A DNA stretch of 8,348 nt from NCBI GenBank assembly GCA_002359465.1, contig DENA01000039.1, positions 9,682 to 18,029 on the forward strand, given 5' to 3'. A program made the translations under genes and the position numbers. Positions 6,560 through 8,348 of this stretch are shown here, one piece after another. Numbering within the stretch: the stretch's first letter is position 1; each line of letters opens with the position of its first letter. The notes beneath the pieces were generated by a model, which worked only from the letters and a program-made list of their open reading frames with translations, was not told the origin of the DNA and made no database searches. The DNA is from Ruminococcaceae bacterium UBA2656 (GTDB lineage: Bacteria; Bacillota; Clostridia; Oscillospirales; Acutalibacteraceae).

Positions 6560-7603
6560 TTATTCGTCTATGGATTGCTCATTGTAGCGCTTGCCGCCGA
6601 CATAGGCGAAGATTCCGCCAAACAGTATATTAAAGTAATAAGTAATGATTCTCCACAACAAAATGGCGGGAATAATTGCGGATTTAAAAAACATTCCGAA
6701 AAACAGGAAGAAGCTGCCTTCCGCGCCGCCGGAAGCGCCCGGGAGCGGCACAAAAGCGCTCACCATGGCCACGAACACCTGCGCCGCAACCATGGTTGTT
6801 ACAGGCGCCGCATCCATGTTGAAGCTCCGGTAAATAAAATAGGGGATCAGACTGTTCAAGGTGATCTGAACAACGGTAATTGCCATCACCACAACATACA
6901 GCCTTGTCGAATTTCCCATCAGCTTTGTGGCGTCGTGAAAAATTTCGAGCTGATTGTGAATTCTTTCGTAACGCTCTTTTGGATGCCTGCACAGCTTCAT
7001 TTTATGAAGGAAAGAAATTACAGCCGTAACAATTTTATCCGTGGTCGTCTCACTGATCATAAACAGGGCAACCAATGTGATGAACGTGCTGTTTGTTATC
7101 AGCCCAATAATAGTAACAAAAGAAAAATTGCTGACGCTTGTCTGGAAAAAATGAAGCTTCGTGGCCACCAGCACAAGGGAATAAAGCACCATAACCACCT
7201 GATAAGTCAGAGTTTTGACAGCGATGATGGAACCGGCCTTCCCCGTGTCCATTCCCATTTTCCTCATGGAATAAATCTGCATCGGCTGGCCGCCGGTTGA
7301 AAACGGCGTAACCGCGCTGTATAAAAAGCCTGTCATGCCCACAGAAAAGGAACGCCCGAAGCTCCACTTCGGGTACAGATGAAGACAAAGCAGATTCAGA
7401 ACAAATCCCTCTGAAATCCAGCAGAGCACCGCGCTTGCAACCGATAAAAAAAGCCACTGCGGCTTTAGCTTTAGGACAATTTCACCCAACGCGACAATAC
7501 CCTCCGTGGTAAACAGAAAATACAGCAGAATCCCGGCGGAAAGAGCCAGTGTAATAATTACAAAAAGATTTTTCCGGATTGCTTTTCTTAATTTATCTGC
7601 CAT
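6560..7603 (-). CDS. Flippase-like membrane protein (LPG_synthase_TM / YbhN family)
   Basis: A 347-residue polytopic membrane protein matching the LPG_synthase_TM domain, the membrane half found at the N-terminus of MprF. Signatures are YSAVTPFSTGGQPMQIYSMRKMG (95-117), FVPLPGASGGAEGSFFLFFG (284-303) and LLWRIITYYFNILFGG (315-330). These are embedded in several hydrophobic helices, with a charged cytoplasmic stretch around 201-224 (KMKLCRHPKERYERIH). The catalytic aminoacyl-phosphatidylglycerol synthase domain of MprF is absent; the protein ends soon after the last helix, so this is a stand-alone domain and not lysyl-PG synthase. Stand-alone members are proposed lipid transporters or flippases with mostly unknown substrates. 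The ATG is preceded by GGAG at 7 bases. The gene is monocistronic and converges on the ATPase gene. Confidence 0.92.
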   Translation of the reverse strand: MADKLRKAIRKNLFVIITLALSAGILLYFLFTTEGIVALGEIVLKLKPQWLFLSVASAVLCWISEGFVLNLLCLHLYPKWSFGRSFSVGMTGFLYSAVTPFSTGGQPMQIYSMRKMGMDTGKAGSIIAVKTLTYQVVMVLYSLVLVATKLHFFQTSVSNFSFVTIIGLITNSTFITLVALFMISETTTDKIVTAVISFLHKMKLCRHPKERYERIHNQLEIFHDATKLMGNSTRLYVVVMAITVVQITLNSLIPYFIYRSFNMDAAPVTTMVAAQVFVAMVSAFVPLPGASGGAEGSFFLFFGMFFKSAIIPAILLWRIITYYFNILFGGIFAYVGGKRYNEQSIDE

Positions 7604-7673
7604 CTTTTTTCTCCATATATCGTAAATTGGCCTTTCGCCTCAGACATTAGTATATTTTATCTCAAACAACAAA

Positions 7674-7702
7674 ATTATACAAGACCATTTGCCAACTATC
7701 CG
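7674..7702 (-). promoter_or_regulatory. Candidate promoter for the flippase-like gene
   Basis: On the minus strand a perfect TATAAT (7674-7679) lies 17 bases after CGGATA (7697-7702, three of six to TTGACA). A second possible -10, TATACT (7649-7654), lies closer to the gene but lacks a good -35. The leader would be about 60 bases. Confidence 0.4.
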
Positions 7703-7748
7703 CCGCTCTTCCGGTGGGCGGGGAATATAATCCTGCATTTTTTGAAAT

Positions 7749-7777
7749 CACCTGCCCGCAGAATTCTGCATACTATA
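7749..7777 (+). promoter_or_regulatory. Candidate mother-cell (sigma-K/E type) promoter for cotJ
   Basis: CACC (7749-7752) fits the sigma-K -35 pattern mACm. After 16 bases, CATACTATA (7769-7777) fits the sigma-K -10 pattern CATAnnnTA exactly. The same -10 differs at one position from the sigma-E form CATACAnT, but no sigma-E -35 is visible at the right distance. It lies about 50 bases upstream of cotJA, as expected for a sporulation-time coat operon. Confidence 0.6.
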
Positions 7778-7827
7778 TTATCGGATAAGCCCAATGTCCC
7801 AGAGAAGTATCAGAAAGGAGACAGACA

Positions 7828-8028
7828 ATGAAAGACATGAATATTGTGGAAGGGGAAGCCTGTCTGCTGAATCCGCCCCCGCTGCCCGCAGTCACCGTGG
7901 TGGCGATGGCCTATGTTCCTTTCCAGCAGTTCGGCACAGTATATGAGCCGGAAATGGGCCTGCGCAGCGGCACCATATTTCCCGAGCTTGACAAACCTTT
8001 TTTAGGTGAGAGAGGTGTTACAAAATGA
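7828..8028 (+). CDS. cotJA: Spore coat associated protein CotJA
   Basis: A 66-residue CotJA, a small coat-associated protein made in the mother cell during sporulation. The family pattern is clear: proline-rich L-N-P-P-P-L-P, then AYVPFQQFGTVYEPEMGLRSGTIFPELDKPF, which contains the conserved Y-V-P-F-Q, Y-E-P-E and G-T-x-F-P-E-L-D-x-P-F blocks. In Bacillus subtilis cotJA is the first gene of the cotJABC operon and is needed for assembly of CotJC, a manganese-catalase-like protein. An excellent ribosome site, AAAGGAG, lies 7 bases before ATG. The stop overlaps the cotJB start in the string ATGA, so the two are translationally coupled. A mother-cell sigma promoter candidate lies at 7749-7777. 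Confidence 0.95.
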   Translation: MKDMNIVEGEACLLNPPPLPAVTVVAMAYVPFQQFGTVYEPEMGLRSGTIFPELDKPFLGERGVTK

Positions 8029-8348
8029 ATGAGCAGCAAGCACTCATGACAAAAATTCGCTCCTACCAATTTGCAATGTGGGAGCTTCATATTTTTTTAG
8101 ATACCCATCCGGGTGACTGCCAGGCGGCGCAAAAGCTGGAAGAGTACCGGAAAACGGCCAACGACCTGACTGCAAAGTATGAAGCAACTTATGGACCTGT
8201 AAACGTAAACTCAGGAAACACCAGCCGCTGGGCGTGGATTTCCAATCCCTGGCCGTGGGACGGCGCGGCACCTATGCAAAGTGCAAATGTGCAGGGAGCA
8301 GCCAAGCCGATGGAAAACACGATGCCGTGGATGAACAGCTCCATGCCC
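8025..8348 (+). CDS. cotJB: Spore coat protein CotJB (right end cut by window)
   Basis: The first 108 residues of CotJB, still open at the window edge. The family core is visible at the N-terminus: KIRSYQFAMWELHIFLDTHPGD, then a helix (QAAQKLEEYRKTANDLTAKYEATYGP) and the aromatic W-A-W-I-S-N-P-W-P-W-D motif. CotJB proteins I know end near that motif at about 85-90 residues. This one continues at least another 27 residues in a stretch rich in Met, Pro, Asn and Gln (MENTMPWMNSSMP), so it has a C-terminal extension. AGAGGTG lies 7 bases before ATG and the start overlaps cotJA by 4 bases. A cotJC gene is expected just beyond the window. The end given is the window edge, not a stop codon. Confidence 0.92.
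   Translation, partial: MNEQQALMTKIRSYQFAMWELHIFLDTHPGDCQAAQKLEEYRKTANDLTAKYEATYGPVNVNSGNTSRWAWISNPWPWDGAAPMQSANVQGAAKPMENTMPWMNSSMP

Noticed and set aside
6521..7300. Plus-strand open frame of 259 codons opposite the flippase-like gene
   Set aside because: Its Asn/His-rich translation has no recognisable domain, it overlaps the terminator stem, and the opposite strand encodes a clear LPG_synthase_TM protein.
6560..7603. Full lysyl-phosphatidylglycerol synthase (MprF)
   Set aside because: Only the membrane domain is present; the C-terminal aminoacyl-PG synthase catalytic domain is missing, so the name would overstate the function.

Overview
The window looks like ordinary chromosome from an anaerobic, endospore-forming member of the Clostridia, probably of the Oscillospiraceae/Ruminococcaceae type. 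The evidence is a rubredoxin plus flavodiiron (FprA-type) oxygen-scavenging pair, a DUF6514 protein (a small family I know mainly from Clostridia), the start of a cotJ spore-coat operon, AGGAGG-type ribosome sites and moderate GC content. No phage, transposase, CRISPR, tRNA or rRNA gene is visible.

Layout from left to right. (1) 100-1285, plus strand: a TVP38/TMEM64 (VTT-domain) membrane protein overlaps a divergent-PAP2 (DUF212/YuiD-like) membrane protein by 8 bases. They end at a strong bidirectional terminator. (2) 1335-3016, minus strand: DUF6514 protein, then rubredoxin, then FprA flavodiiron protein. Near-consensus sigma-A-type promoters lie in front of the DUF6514 gene and again in front of rubredoxin. 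(3) 3173-3694, minus strand: a classical PAP2 phosphatase. (4) 3695-3911: a divergent intergenic region holding a 16-bp perfect-or-wobble hairpin. (5) 3912-6506, plus strand: a calcium-type P-type ATPase starting at TTG, closed by a second bidirectional terminator. (6) 6560-7603, minus strand: a flippase-like membrane protein of the LPG_synthase_TM (YbhN/MprF N-domain) family. (7) 7749 to the right edge, plus strand: a candidate mother-cell sigma promoter, cotJA and cotJB, with cotJB running off the window.

Two functional themes stand out. The rubredoxin/FprA unit should pass electrons to reduce O2 (or NO), which protects the anaerobe. Around it are four unrelated membrane protein families all tied to lipid phosphates or lipid movement (VTT, DUF212, PAP2, LPG_synthase_TM), plus a Ca2+ pump. 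This suggests, but does not prove, an envelope-lipid neighbourhood. I found no clearly new multi-gene system. The items most worth following are the DUF6514 link to oxygen defence, the TVP38-DUF212 coupling, the intergenic hairpin, and the repeated ACTAATG-type motif at promoter -10 regions. No gene-free stretch exceeds 300 bases; the longest (3695-3911 and 7604-7827) hold the hairpin and promoter candidates described below.
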